From NCBI RefSeq assembly GCF_000737695.1, contig NZ_JPRM01000016.1:1-64000 (forward strand): 64,000 nucleotides of DNA. The letters run 5' to 3'. The DNA is from Flavobacterium hydatis. GTDB lineage: Bacteria > Bacteroidota > Bacteroidia > Flavobacteriales > Flavobacteriaceae. Position 1 is the first letter of the stretch; each line of letters starts with the position of its first letter. A program made the translations under genes and the position numbers. The notes beneath the pieces are model-generated. The model was not told where the DNA came from and did no database searches. It saw nothing but the letters and a program-made list of their open reading frames with translations. Below are positions 9,848-18,289 of the stretch, piece by piece.

Positions 9848-11302
9848 ATGGGTAAGATAGGTGGATTTAAAGAATATAATAGAGCAGACGAAAGTAATAT
9901 TGCTGTTAAGGAACGTATCTCAAACTATAATGAGTTTACGATAACCTTAGAAAAAGATAAGATCAAAGAACAAGGTTCAAGATGTATGGATTGTGGTATT
10001 CCGTTTTGCCACAGTGCATGTCCGTTAGGGAATTTAATTCCTGATTTTAATGACATGGTACATCAGGAAGAGTGGGAGAGTGCATTAAAAATTTTGCAGT
10101 CTACAAATAACTTCCCTGAATTTACAGGTCGTTTATGCCCAGCTCCATGTGAAAAATCATGTGTATTAGGAATTATCAAAGAACCAGTTGCGATAGAAAA
10201 TATCGAAAAAAATATTATCGAAAGAGGTTTTGCTGAAGGTTGGATTAAACCACAACCACCAAAAAAGAGAACAGGAAAAACAGTTGCTGTTATTGGTTCA
10301 GGTCCTGCAGGTTTGGCAGCGGCACAACAATTAAACAGAGCTGGTCATACCGTTACCGTTTTTGAGAGAGACAATGCAATAGGTGGATTATTGCGTTACG
10401 GAATTCCAAATTTTAAATTAGAAAAAGGAATAATCGACAGACGTGTAGTAATATTAGAAGCCGAAGGAATTGTATTTAAAACCAATGTAAATGTTGGAGT
10501 TAATTATAGTATCGAAGAACTAAATGCATTCGATTCGATTGTTTTATGTGGAGGAGCAACCGAAAGAAGAAGCTTACCAACAAAAGGAATCGAAAGCAAA
10601 GGCGTTGTTCAAGCAATGGATTTCTTAACACAACAAACAAAAGTTTTATTTGGAGAAGAAATTCCAAACCAAGTAAAAGCTACAGGCAAAGACGTTATTG
10701 TTATTGGAGGTGGAGATACAGGATCAGATTGTATCGGAACTTCAAACAGACACGGAGCAAAATCGGTTACTAATTTTGAGATTTTGCCTAAACCACCAGT
10801 TGGAAGAAGCGAAACTACACCTTGGCCATTTTGGCCGTTGCAACTTAAAACATCATCTTCTCATGAAGAAGGTTGTGACAGAAACTGGTTAATAAATACA
10901 AAAGAGTTTCTTGCAAACGAAAAGGGGGAATTAGTAGGTTTAAAAACTGTCGAAGTAGCTTGGAAAATGACACCAGGACAACGACCAGAACTTATAGAGA
11001 AAGAAGGTTCAGAGAAAATTTGGCCATGTGATTTAGCTTTATTGGCACTTGGATTTACAGGACCAGAAAAAACATTAAGCGATCAATTAGGATTACAGTT
11101 GGATATGAGAAGCAATTACAAAGCAACAAATTATCAAACAAATGTTCCTCATATTTTTACAGCTGGTGATATGCGCAGAGGACAATCCCTAATTGTATGG
11201 GCAATCTCCGAAGGCCGTGAGGCAGCAAGAGAAGTAGATTTATATTTAATGGGATCTACAAATTTACCAACAAAAGGAAGCGGAGACTTACCAAGTCTAT
11301 AA
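9848..11302 (+). CDS. gltD: Glutamate synthase small subunit
   Basis: The protein has 484 residues. It oxidises NAD(P)H through FAD and passes electrons to GltB. The N-terminal part has two cysteine clusters for 4Fe-4S centres (RCMDCGIPFCHSACPLGN and CPAPCEKSC). The FAD-binding GSGPAGLAAAQQL follows near residue 150, then a second dinucleotide site VIGGGDTGSDC near 285, and a C-terminal FAD contact FTAGDMRRGQSL. The start at 9848 gives the family N-terminus MGKIGGF; an earlier in-frame ATG would add unrelated residues. It is the last gene of the gltBD operon and is followed by a strong terminator. Confidence 0.96.
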   Translation: MGKIGGFKEYNRADESNIAVKERISNYNEFTITLEKDKIKEQGSRCMDCGIPFCHSACPLGNLIPDFNDMVHQEEWESALKILQSTNNFPEFTGRLCPAPCEKSCVLGIIKEPVAIENIEKNIIERGFAEGWIKPQPPKKRTGKTVAVIGSGPAGLAAAQQLNRAGHTVTVFERDNAIGGLLRYGIPNFKLEKGIIDRRVVILEAEGIVFKTNVNVGVNYSIEELNAFDSIVLCGGATERRSLPTKGIESKGVVQAMDFLTQQTKVLFGEEIPNQVKATGKDVIVIGGGDTGSDCIGTSNRHGAKSVTNFEILPKPPVGRSETTPWPFWPLQLKTSSSHEEGCDRNWLINTKEFLANEKGELVGLKTVEVAWKMTPGQRPELIEKEGSEKIWPCDLALLALGFTGPEKTLSDQLGLQLDMRSNYKATNYQTNVPHIFTAGDMRRGQSLIVWAISEGREAAREVDLYLMGSTNLPTKGSGDLPSL

Positions 11303-11325
11303 ACCAACAAACAACACAACAAAAG

Positions 11326-11359
11326 AAAACCCTTGAATGTTATTTATTCAAGGGTTTTT
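11326..11359 (+). terminator. Terminator of gltBD
   Basis: AAACCCTTGAAT and ATTCAAGGGTTTTT form a perfect stem with a TTATTT loop and a T-rich tail, 25 bases after the gltD stop. Confidence 0.9.
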
Positions 11360-11413
11360 GGTTTTAAGTTATAAGATTGTAAGGCATTAAAGTTCAAAGG
11401 TTTTTTCTGAAAA

Positions 11414-11450
11414 AAACTTAGTAACTTAGCAACTGAGAACCTTAGAAACT
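11414..11450. repeat. AACTTAGTAACTTAGCAACTGAGAACCTT repeat
   Basis: This segment carries, in the opposite orientation, the same words as 9758-9800. It lies in the gap before lysA. A possible weak -7 box (TATTTTG at 11509-11515) is the only other element seen in 11360-11570. Confidence 0.4.
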
Positions 11451-11570
11451 AATTTCTAATATTGTGCACAAAATGTTTGTTTTTAAACAAATTGTTATAA
11501 TTTGTTATTATTTTGCATTTTATTGGTGGGTATTCAAAAGAGTAATAAATTTGTCAAAAATAGTTTAACA

Positions 11571-12794
11571 ATGCAATCAAAAGATTTACTGCAATTAGCA
11601 GACCAATTTGGAAGTCCATTATATGTGTATGATGCTGAAAAAATCCAATCACAATACAACAGGTTAACTAAAGCGTTCTCTAAAGTAGAGAATCTTAGAA
11701 TTAACTATGCCATGAAGGCTTTGTCTAATGTAGCAATACTTCAGTTGTTAAAGGATATGGGGTCTGGATTAGACACAGTATCTATTCAAGAAGTATTACT
11801 TGGACTTCACGCTGGATATGAGCCTGAGAGAATTTTTTACACACCAAACGGAGTTTCTTTAGAAGAAATTGAAGAAGTTGCTGCAATGGGTGTGCAAATA
11901 AACATCGACAACTTATCTATTCTGGAGCAATTCGGAACCAAATATCCTAATACACCAGTTTGTATTCGTATCAATCCGCACGTAATGGCAGGAGGAAATG
12001 CTAATATTTCTGTGGGACATATCGATAGTAAATTTGGAATATCGGTACATCAAATTCCTCATATATTAAGAATTGTAGAGAATACAAAAATGAGTATTGT
12101 AGGTATTCACATGCACACAGGATCGGATATTCTTGATATCGAAGTATTCTTGTATGCTGCCGAAATCTTGTTTGATACAGCAAAACACTTCAAAAACTTA
12201 GAGTTTCTAGATTTCGGAAGCGGATTTAAAGTACCATACAAAAAAGATGATATCGAAACTGATATTGAAGAATTAGGTAAAAAACTATCAAAAAGATTCA
12301 ATTCTTTCTGTGCAGAATACGGGAAAGATTTAACGTTGATTTTCGAACCAGGAAAATTCTTGGTAAGTGAGGCAGGTTTCTTCTTAGCGAAAGTAAATGT
12401 TGTAAAACAAACAACATCAACTGTATTTGCTGGAATCGATAGTGGTTTTAATCACTTAATTCGTCCAATGCTTTATGGTTCACAACACCATATCGAAAAC
12501 ATCTCAAACCCAAAAGGGAAAGAGCGTTTTTACTCAGTAGTAGGGTACATTTGCGAAACAGATACCTTTGCAAACAACCGTAGAATTTCGGAAATTACCG
12601 AAGGTGATATTCTAGCTTTCAGAAATGCAGGAGCATATTGTTTCTCTATGTCTTCAAACTACAATTCAAGATACAAACCAGCAGAAGTTCTTTGGATGAA
12701 CGGAAAAGGAATCTTGATTAGACAACACGAAACATTCGAAGATTTACTTAAAAATCAAATTCCGTTGCCACAAGAAATTGCAGCAACAGTTTAA
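11571..12794 (+). CDS. lysA: Diaminopimelate decarboxylase
   Basis: The protein has 407 residues and catalyses the last step of lysine synthesis, meso-diaminopimelate to L-lysine and CO2. It is a fold III PLP enzyme: K49 in NYAMKALSN is the PLP lysine, HMHTGSDI and the glycine-rich DFGSGFKVPY contact the cofactor, EPGKFLV binds the phosphate, and CETDTFA supplies the active-site cysteine from the partner subunit. The C-terminal NAGAYCFSMSSNYNSR is typical of LysA. The start at 11571 fits the family; further upstream in-frame starts cross a likely promoter. The gene stands alone with its own terminator. Confidence 0.95.
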   Translation: MQSKDLLQLADQFGSPLYVYDAEKIQSQYNRLTKAFSKVENLRINYAMKALSNVAILQLLKDMGSGLDTVSIQEVLLGLHAGYEPERIFYTPNGVSLEEIEEVAAMGVQINIDNLSILEQFGTKYPNTPVCIRINPHVMAGGNANISVGHIDSKFGISVHQIPHILRIVENTKMSIVGIHMHTGSDILDIEVFLYAAEILFDTAKHFKNLEFLDFGSGFKVPYKKDDIETDIEELGKKLSKRFNSFCAEYGKDLTLIFEPGKFLVSEAGFFLAKVNVVKQTTSTVFAGIDSGFNHLIRPMLYGSQHHIENISNPKGKERFYSVVGYICETDTFANNRRISEITEGDILAFRNAGAYCFSMSSNYNSRYKPAEVLWMNGKGILIRQHETFEDLLKNQIPLPQEIAATV

Positions 12795-12818
12795 AATAAA
12801 AAAAGAGAATATCTTGTT

Positions 12819-12852
12819 AATCCCGTTTCTTAATTGAGGCGGGATTTTTTTT
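12819..12852 (+). terminator. Terminator of lysA
   Basis: AATCCCGTTTC pairs with GAGGCGGGATT (GU pairs in the middle) and is followed by nine T, about 25 bases past the lysA stop. Confidence 0.85.
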
Positions 12853-12892
12853 ATACTTTTATGCGAATTTAAAAAAACCTATATTAAGACCT

Positions 12893-13447
12893 ATGAAAAT
12901 TTTAAGAATTATTATCCTATTTAGCTTTATAGTACTATCATCTTGCTCAAACAATGCTGAATCCCTTGATGACTTCTCTCAAGAAATCATTACTAATATT
13001 AAAAATAATGATGCTGAAAAAATGTACTCTCTCTTTTTATCTCCTGACGAAACAGCATTGTACGGTTTTTTAGATGGTTCTGTCAGTTCAGACGAAATGT
13101 CAAATCTACAATCACCCCAACAACTAATGGATTTAATTATTGAAAAAGGAAAAAAAAACAAGCCCTTTGAGATCAAAACGATAAATCAATACATTTCGCA
13201 TTTTAAAACAATGCATGACTGGGAACAAGTAAAATATGTTAAAACAGAATCTGTTTTGGTAGAAAAGAGGCAAGTTACTAATTTAAAGAATAAACAGAAA
13301 GTAGATTCAGACATCTATGATCTAAAAATCATTTTGAAATTAAATGACAAAAAAGAATATTTCATCAAAATAAATAAAGCCATAAAATTAAATGGCAGAT
13401 GGGCAATATTCCCTTTAAAAAGCTTTGGAATAGAAATTCCAGAATAA
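12893..13447 (+). CDS. Predicted lipoprotein of unknown function
   Basis: This 184-residue protein begins with a lipoprotein signal ending in the lipobox LSSC (cysteine near residue 19), so it is probably anchored in the envelope. The mature part starts with a short helical segment (SQEIITNIKNNDAEKMYSLF) and then a mixed alpha/beta region ending in NGRWAIFPLKSFGIEIPE. That ending resembles proteins of the NTF2-like/DUF4878 sort, but no family is recognised with confidence. It is a single gene between two terminators and opens the accessory stretch after lysA. Confidence 0.75.
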   Translation: MKILRIIILFSFIVLSSCSNNAESLDDFSQEIITNIKNNDAEKMYSLFLSPDETALYGFLDGSVSSDEMSNLQSPQQLMDLIIEKGKKNKPFEIKTINQYISHFKTMHDWEQVKYVKTESVLVEKRQVTNLKNKQKVDSDIYDLKIILKLNDKKEYFIKINKAIKLNGRWAIFPLKSFGIEIPE

Positions 13448-13513
13448 ATTTGACTTTTATTTCTTACTACATTTGCTGCAGTAGTTTAAAATAAAAAAAA
13501 GAATATAAATTTT

Positions 13514-13550
13514 AAAAATCCCATTCTCAAAAGGTGAATGGGATTTTTTG
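13514..13550 (+). terminator. Terminator of the 12893 lipoprotein gene
   Basis: AATCCCATTC and GAATGGGATT form a perfect stem with an 8-base loop and a T-rich tail. Confidence 0.85.
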
Positions 13551-13559
13551 TTTTATAAA

Positions 13560-13896
13560 TACTCCAATTGTCAGGCAGAGCGGAGTCGAAGCCTTAGCGT
13601 TGTCTTGACAGAAAAGATAACGTATAATCTTTAACCAACCAGTTTAATTTTAAAACTTTTAATATTTCGGACGTGTCCCTCCGGGTCAGGCTTTCGGCTT
13701 TATCTTTTGTTCCGTTTCTCTTCACAAAAGGATATCGCCTCTATCTTTCACGCAGCATCGTTTTCATCAGAAAAATATAAAATAATTAAAGATTTGTAAG
13801 TATTATTTTAATATTTTCGCAAGACAAGCTAGGTCTTTTCAGAATTAAATATTAGAACTAATTATATAAAAACTCAATAAAAACCAAAACCAAAAA
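13560..13896. repeat. Gene-free stretch with a GC-rich repeat remnant
   Basis: No gene is seen here. Positions 13670-13760 contain a GC-richer segment with TCCCTCCGGGTCAGGCTTTCGG, TCTTTTGTTCC..CACAAAAGGATATCG and CACGCAGCATCG. The middle part is an inverted repeat around TTTTGT/ACAAAA. It reads like one of the dispersed intergenic elements of flavobacterial genomes. A second GC-rich tract, CAGGCAGAGCGGAGTCGAAGCC, lies at about 13572. The last 60 bases before 13897 are A-rich and probably hold the leader of the next gene. Confidence 0.5.
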
Positions 13897-15072
13897 ATGA
13901 AATTTGAATTCAATAATTTTTTTCAAAGTAGCAAAAAATATTCACACATGCTTTGTTTGTTATTCTTGCTATTTTTTAATTGCAAAACAAAAGAGAGTAA
14001 TATTCAAAAAAAACACAAGAATCCAACATCAGATACTATAGCATCACAAAGTGATGATTCAGTAGATCATAGTAGTGAAGACGAAATTGCTGCGAGGAAA
14101 AAATATATAGCTTTCTTAACCGATTTTTTAAATCAAAAAGAGTCCAAACAATCCATTGATACTTTAAACAATAGAGTAGAAGCTGCAATGGAAATATATG
14201 CTAATTATAATGCACTTAAAGATTCAGATTTTGTAGATATAAACGACAAATTAGTCAGTTTTATTGAGAGTAAAAATGATTTAAAAATGCCTGAAAGTTT
14301 TTATACTGCGGGATTAATGGAATCTTATGGTTACTTTAGTATTGCCGATGGACACCCTATAAATCATTTTAAAAAAGGAGCAAAATTAGGGAATGTAAAT
14401 TGTGTAAAATATTTAGCGATAATTTATTTTGAACGAATTTTATCGAAACATAATGCAACAGAATTATGTGATCCTGTTTGTATGTCACACCGAGGCAGGA
14501 ATTATATTGAAGAGTCTCATTTAGCAAGTTTAAGTAAAAAGGATATCTTAGGCTTTACTTCCCCTTCAAATAATGTTTTATTAAAAACAATCACTGATCA
14601 TATCAATGCAAAAATGACGGATGAAGAAATATTAAATTATGTTATTCATTTACGAACCCATTCAAATCTTATTTTTAATTTGAATGACATACAAATTAAA
14701 GAAGCTTTAAATAATTACAAAGCAGATTCTAAATCATATCAAGGGAGTAATAGCAATGAAGTGTTTAAAAATGTTTTAGACAATAATTCGAATATTGATA
14801 TTAGCGATGTTGCAGAACTCTACACTTTTAATTATCCAGCTTACGAAAATGATGCTGTGTTTTTATTTTGGATTACATTAGATTTTGAGAAAAAAGGAAT
14901 TGTAACCTACAATCAATTTATGGAAGAGTATGATTTACAAGAAAAATACGGAATTATTGATTTAGGATCTCGAGAATTAATTAACGGCATATTAAAATAT
15001 TTTATCGAACATGGAGATGCTAAAAGTGAAGAATTACTAAAAGAATATGCTAGTAATGATACTTCAAAATAA
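13897..15072 (+). CDS. Predicted lipoprotein, unknown function
   Basis: The protein has up to 391 residues. A hydrophobic segment from about residue 18 ends in LLFFNC, a plausible lipobox; a start at the internal ATG (13948) would give a standard-length signal. A charged low-complexity region follows (about 30-70). The segment GLMESYGYFSIADGHPINHFKKGAKLGN resembles a Sel1-type repeat, but only one such unit is clear. The rest is helical without a recognised domain. The codon use is very AT-rich like the following genes. It begins a run of small secreted or membrane genes all on the plus strand. Confidence 0.65.
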   Translation: MKFEFNNFFQSSKKYSHMLCLLFLLFFNCKTKESNIQKKHKNPTSDTIASQSDDSVDHSSEDEIAARKKYIAFLTDFLNQKESKQSIDTLNNRVEAAMEIYANYNALKDSDFVDINDKLVSFIESKNDLKMPESFYTAGLMESYGYFSIADGHPINHFKKGAKLGNVNCVKYLAIIYFERILSKHNATELCDPVCMSHRGRNYIEESHLASLSKKDILGFTSPSNNVLLKTITDHINAKMTDEEILNYVIHLRTHSNLIFNLNDIQIKEALNNYKADSKSYQGSNSNEVFKNVLDNNSNIDISDVAELYTFNYPAYENDAVFLFWITLDFEKKGIVTYNQFMEEYDLQEKYGIIDLGSRELINGILKYFIEHGDAKSEELLKEYASNDTSK

Positions 15073-15127
15073 AGATGTAATAAAACGCATAAGCCTAAAA
15101 AAATATAATTTATAAATAATTACACCA

Positions 15128-15790
15128 ATGAAAAAAGTATTTTATCTGAGTATCCTATTCTTATCAATTCAAAATTTATGTGCTCAGAATATTGTAGATT
15201 TCTTTTATTCGATTCCAGCACAATACCTAGATAGTTTAAGTTATGTTGAAAGAAAAAGTTTGATTAAAAATAAAAGACTTGAAAAATACGATATGTTATA
15301 CACAGTAGAGTATGATATTAAAAATGGATATTTGCGGTTAGAACAAAGTTATACTGAAGGACAATCAGGATATGGAATTTACGAAATAGTATATTGGAAT
15401 GTTAAAAATAAAAAGTTGATTGCCGTTTCTAGTGTTTTGGGAAGTAATGGAGGATTTCATCAAAATAATTTTAAGTTTTTTGAATACAAAGACGAGAACT
15501 TATCAGAAGTAAGAAATGGCTATTTAAAAAGTTATACTTCAAATTTTGAGGTTTTTATAAATAACCTTGTTGGTGAATTCACTAAGAAAAATACTAGTCA
15601 ATCGGTTAAGGGGGACTTGTCTCAATCTCAGTTTACAATTGCGTTGCCACGAAAAGGTAAAAATATTGCCGTATCTTTTAAGGAAAATAATATGAGCGAT
15701 CCAACGTATTTTGATAAAAACTATGCTAGATATTTAAATTTTAGAGAGAAAGTGTATAAATGGAATGAAATTAAAGAAGTTTTTGAATAA
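15128..15790 (+). CDS. Secreted protein of unknown function
   Basis: This 220-residue protein has a clear signal peptide (MKKVFYLSILFLSIQNLCAQ). The mature part starts NIVDFFYSIPAQYLDSLSYVERKSLI and continues with beta-rich sequence around YDIKNGYLRLEQSYTEGQSG. This pattern is common in flavobacterial hypothetical proteins (compare the opening of DUF6503- or DUF4136-like secreted proteins), but I cannot name the family. It follows the previous gene by 55 bases and ends just before a palindromic repeat. Confidence 0.7.
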   Translation: MKKVFYLSILFLSIQNLCAQNIVDFFYSIPAQYLDSLSYVERKSLIKNKRLEKYDMLYTVEYDIKNGYLRLEQSYTEGQSGYGIYEIVYWNVKNKKLIAVSSVLGSNGGFHQNNFKFFEYKDENLSEVRNGYLKSYTSNFEVFINNLVGEFTKKNTSQSVKGDLSQSQFTIALPRKGKNIAVSFKENNMSDPTYFDKNYARYLNFREKVYKWNEIKEVFE

Positions 15791-15807
15791 TAATTAATCC
15801 GCTACCT

Positions 15808-15947
15808 GCTCTGCGAAGCCTCCCGACTTTGTAGAGACAATAACAAGGCATTACAAAGATTAAAAAGAATATAGGAACGTGTACGAAGTTGGGAGATTTT
15901 CACCATCACGGAACCTGCTCTGCGAAGTCTCCGGACTTCGTAGCGAC
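15808..15947. repeat. Palindromic repeat, copy 1 (GAAGTCTCCCGACTTCGTAGCGAC family)
   Basis: Three arms are visible. Left: CTCTGCGAAGCCTCCCGACT at 15809-15828, continuing to GTAGAGAC. Right, inverted: TACGAAGTTGGGAGA at 15882-15896. Then a second left-type arm, CTCTGCGAAGTCTCCGGACT at 15919-15938, continuing to TTCGTAGCGAC. The spacer contains TTAAAAAGAATATAGGAA, which recurs in the copy at 18123-18216. The element is GC-richer than its surroundings and has no coding capacity of its own. Confidence 0.75.
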
Positions 15948-15978
15948 AACAAAGGGTATAACAAAAAATAAAAATGAT

Positions 15979-16323
15979 ATGGAAAACGCTGGAATATTAT
16001 TCGAGAATCATTTTAAGATTTATGTTTTGTTTAAAGATAAAATAGTATTTGAGAGTGAATTAGAAAAGCAAAATATTGAATATTATTGTGACATAGAAAA
16101 TCAACCAAACTTTGAGAGTGGTATAAGGTATTTTATAAATGAAAGTAATCGAGTACAAGTTGATACAATATTTAAAGAAAATAAAATTATTGCTAGTACA
16201 GAAACGATAAGGATTTCTGATTATCAAGATGGCAAAAAAAGTATGGTATTTTATTTTAAAGTAACAGGACTTGTTATCGGGATAACGATTTTGATAATGT
16301 TGCTTGAAAAAATATTAAAATAA
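15979..16323 (+). CDS. Small protein with one C-terminal membrane helix
   Basis: The protein has 114 residues. The body is mixed (KIYVLFKDKIVFESELEKQ) and residues of about 90-112 form a single hydrophobic helix (VTGLVIGITILIMLLEKILK), so it is probably tail-anchored in the inner membrane. The frame is open further upstream to 15889, but that extension is only the translated palindromic repeat, so the ATG at 15979 (MENAGILFENHF) is preferred. The next gene starts one base after its stop, so they are translationally coupled. No family recognised. Confidence 0.6.
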   Translation: MENAGILFENHFKIYVLFKDKIVFESELEKQNIEYYCDIENQPNFESGIRYFINESNRVQVDTIFKENKIIASTETIRISDYQDGKKSMVFYFKVTGLVIGITILIMLLEKILK

Positions 16324-16839
16324 ATGGAAAATGAAATTGAAAAAGCAACAATAAGTTTGCTAAAAATGGTAAATGAAAGTTGCAGGAATAATATTTCTGA
16401 AAATCTAATGTTCATTTTATCTAATGAAAATGAGGTACAAGCAGACAATTTCGAAATTATTAGAAAAGAAAGAGTAAAAATAAATTTAAAAAAGCAGCCC
16501 AAAAATATCACTGAAATATTCAAAGAATTATCGGATTTATACGAAAAAATATATGATTTAAATCTTTATGTTTTTAAATCAGAAAAGAATAGGACAATAA
16601 TTGAAATAAGATACTATCTAAAAACTGAATTAGAAACAGAGTTTTTAAAAACTGTTATAAATAATCCTGCAATGCTTCATTGTAAAATTATACTTCCACC
16701 ATATCGAAAAAATGACAAAGAGAAATTTGATATTAATTGGCATTTAGGAGGAATTATTCATAATTGGAGATCTTTTTGGGGGAAAAGAAGAATAAGTAAG
16801 GAATTAAAAAAAATGGAAACTTTAAGGAATCATAAATAA
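16324..16839 (+). CDS. Unknown cytoplasmic protein, coupled to the preceding gene
   Basis: This 171-residue protein is rich in Lys, Glu and Asn and has no signal peptide. It is predicted to be alpha/beta. Notable segments are ISLLKMVNESCRNNISENLMF at the N-terminus, ITEIFKELSDLYEKIYDLN in the middle and a basic C-terminus (GKRRISKELKKMETLRNHK). Its ATG follows directly on the stop of the membrane-anchored gene, which suggests the two products act together. Such tight pairs in accessory regions are often effector/immunity-like, but nothing here proves that. Confidence 0.6.
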   Translation: MENEIEKATISLLKMVNESCRNNISENLMFILSNENEVQADNFEIIRKERVKINLKKQPKNITEIFKELSDLYEKIYDLNLYVFKSEKNRTIIEIRYYLKTELETEFLKTVINNPAMLHCKIILPPYRKNDKEKFDINWHLGGIIHNWRSFWGKRRISKELKKMETLRNHK

Positions 16840-16868
16840 AAAAAACGGGCGCAAGACACTTTTGCACC

Positions 16869-16920
16869 ACTCTGCGAAGTTTCTCGACTTCGTGGCAAAA
16901 ACATTGAGACACAACACAGA
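16869..16920. repeat. Palindromic repeat, copy 2 (half element)
   Basis: CTCTGCGAAGTTTCTCGACT at 16870-16889, continuing to TCGTGGC, matches the left arm of the repeat at 15808-15947. It is followed by AACATTGAGACACAACA, which matches CACTATGAGACATAACA in copy 3. The right arm is missing. Confidence 0.65.
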
Positions 16921-16950
16921 AACGTTGAATATAAATATAAAACCAAAAAT

Positions 16951-17451
16951 ATGAATAAAGTAAATTTAATGTTCGTGCTACTTTTTCTCTTGCCAAATTT
17001 TATTTTTAGCCAAGATATTATAGATTACTCTAATGTAAAAACGAAATCAGGTGAAGTAAAAATACCTGGAAATTGGGAAGAATTGAATAGAGTGGATGAT
17101 TCAGGTCAAACTTATCTAAAAAATAAAGATGGAGTAATTATTGCAATTGCCCAAAATCCTAAAAATTCGTATCCTTTTTTCAAAAGTAATAAATCAGATT
17201 TTGAAAACGTAAAGTTGTTTTATGTTTGGGATTCAGATTATTTGAAAGAAAATAAATTCAAAATCCAAAAGATTAAGGAAAATTCTAAATTAGAATATAT
17301 AATTTGGAAATATAATGATAAGAAACTCGATAATGTATTTCTATTCGGTTCGATTAAAGATAATTTTTTAAATCTACTTGTTTATACAAATATTTGGAGC
17401 GAAGATGAAAAGATAATTTTTTTAGAAAATCTATATAAATTAAATAAATAA
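16951..17451 (+). CDS. Secreted protein of unknown function
   Basis: This 166-residue protein has a signal peptide (MNKVNLMFVLLFLLPNFIFSQ). The mature domain begins with a PsbP/DUF1795-like pattern: VKTKSGEVKIPGNWEEL, followed by beta strands and EDEKIIFLENLYKLNK at the end. That arrangement (a cleaved small protein starting with IPGNW) recalls secreted stress or lipoprotein-associated domains, but the match is weak. It stands alone with repeats on its left side and a gene-free gap of 150 bases on its right. Confidence 0.65.
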   Translation: MNKVNLMFVLLFLLPNFIFSQDIIDYSNVKTKSGEVKIPGNWEELNRVDDSGQTYLKNKDGVIIAIAQNPKNSYPFFKSNKSDFENVKLFYVWDSDYLKENKFKIQKIKENSKLEYIIWKYNDKKLDNVFLFGSIKDNFLNLLVYTNIWSEDEKIIFLENLYKLNK

Positions 17452-17603
17452 TTATTCACTTTTGCTATTAGAACTAATTTGGTCAATAAGTATTGGGAAG
17501 TTACTCTATTTGAAAAAGATGTATACTAATCTTAGCTAATTTTCGATGTTAAAGTTGAGGGAAAGCTCCTATAGATATCAGTTTGTAATAAAATTTTAAA
17601 ACT

Positions 17604-18113
17604 ATGAATTCCTTTGAAACAATTTATGATTTTTCATCTGGAGATGGAATCAAAAAAATCTGGACATTATTTATACCAATTGGTATTTTTATATTTTTAA
17701 AATTTTTTTTATTCTTGATTGAAAACGATGAAGAAAAATTTTTATTTAAAGATCCTGAACACCAAAAATTCATGGTAAAAATATTCCAGTATGTATCGAT
17801 ATTCTTTTTTTTACTATTCTCAGTCTTATTTGCCCACGGATATTACAAAACAAATGATTTATACAATAATGCCAAATTACAAACAGAAGGATTTGTTACA
17901 AAATTTCATCCAATGCCATCTGGCGGTCATGATAGTGAAAGATTTATTGTTAACGGAGTAGAATTTGAATATTCAGATTTTGATATATCTGGGTTTGGAT
18001 ACAATAATGCTAAGTCACATGGAGGAGCGATAGACGAAAATAAATATGTAAGGATAGATTATATTAAAGAAAAGAAAGAAAATCAAATTCTGAAATTAGA
18101 AGTAAGAAAGTAA
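17604..18113 (+). CDS. Membrane protein of unknown function (DUF3592-like layout)
   Basis: The protein has 169 residues. Two hydrophobic helices lie at about 20-40 and 62-82, followed by a soluble C-terminal domain with NAKLQTEGFVTKFHPMPSGG and YVRIDYIKEKKENQILKLEV. A two-helix anchor plus a small beta domain that starts 'A..TEG.V' and ends 'V.I.Y....N.....' is the usual layout of DUF3592-type proteins. The assignment is a guess from layout only. A palindromic repeat follows 10 bases after the stop. Confidence 0.6.
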   Translation: MNSFETIYDFSSGDGIKKIWTLFIPIGIFIFLKFFLFLIENDEEKFLFKDPEHQKFMVKIFQYVSIFFFLLFSVLFAHGYYKTNDLYNNAKLQTEGFVTKFHPMPSGGHDSERFIVNGVEFEYSDFDISGFGYNNAKSHGGAIDENKYVRIDYIKEKKENQILKLEVRK

Positions 18114-18122
18114 AGGATAGTT

Positions 18123-18216
18123 GAGGTCTACTGACTTCGTAGCGACCACTATGAGACATAACAAAAATTAAAAAGAATATTAGGAATGGGTACGAAGTCG
18201 GGATACTCTGCATAAT
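18123..18216. repeat. Palindromic repeat, copy 3
   Basis: The left arm GACTTCGTAGCGAC (about 18133-18146) and right arm GGTACGAAGTCGGGATACTCTGC (about 18189-18211) are inverted. The spacer ATGAGACATAACAAAAATTAAAAAGAATATTAGGAATG is nearly the same as in copy 1. This is the best complete example of the family in the window. Confidence 0.75.
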
Positions 18217-18289
18217 AAGAGAACTACAGATATAATCCATAAAACATAATTAAACTATTTATAAAGATATAATCGAAGTAAAAACAGAA

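Noticed and set aside
15889..15978. N-terminal extension of the small membrane-anchored protein
   Set aside because: The 30 extra residues are encoded by the repeat arm at 15919-15947 and its spacer; the start at 15979 is better.
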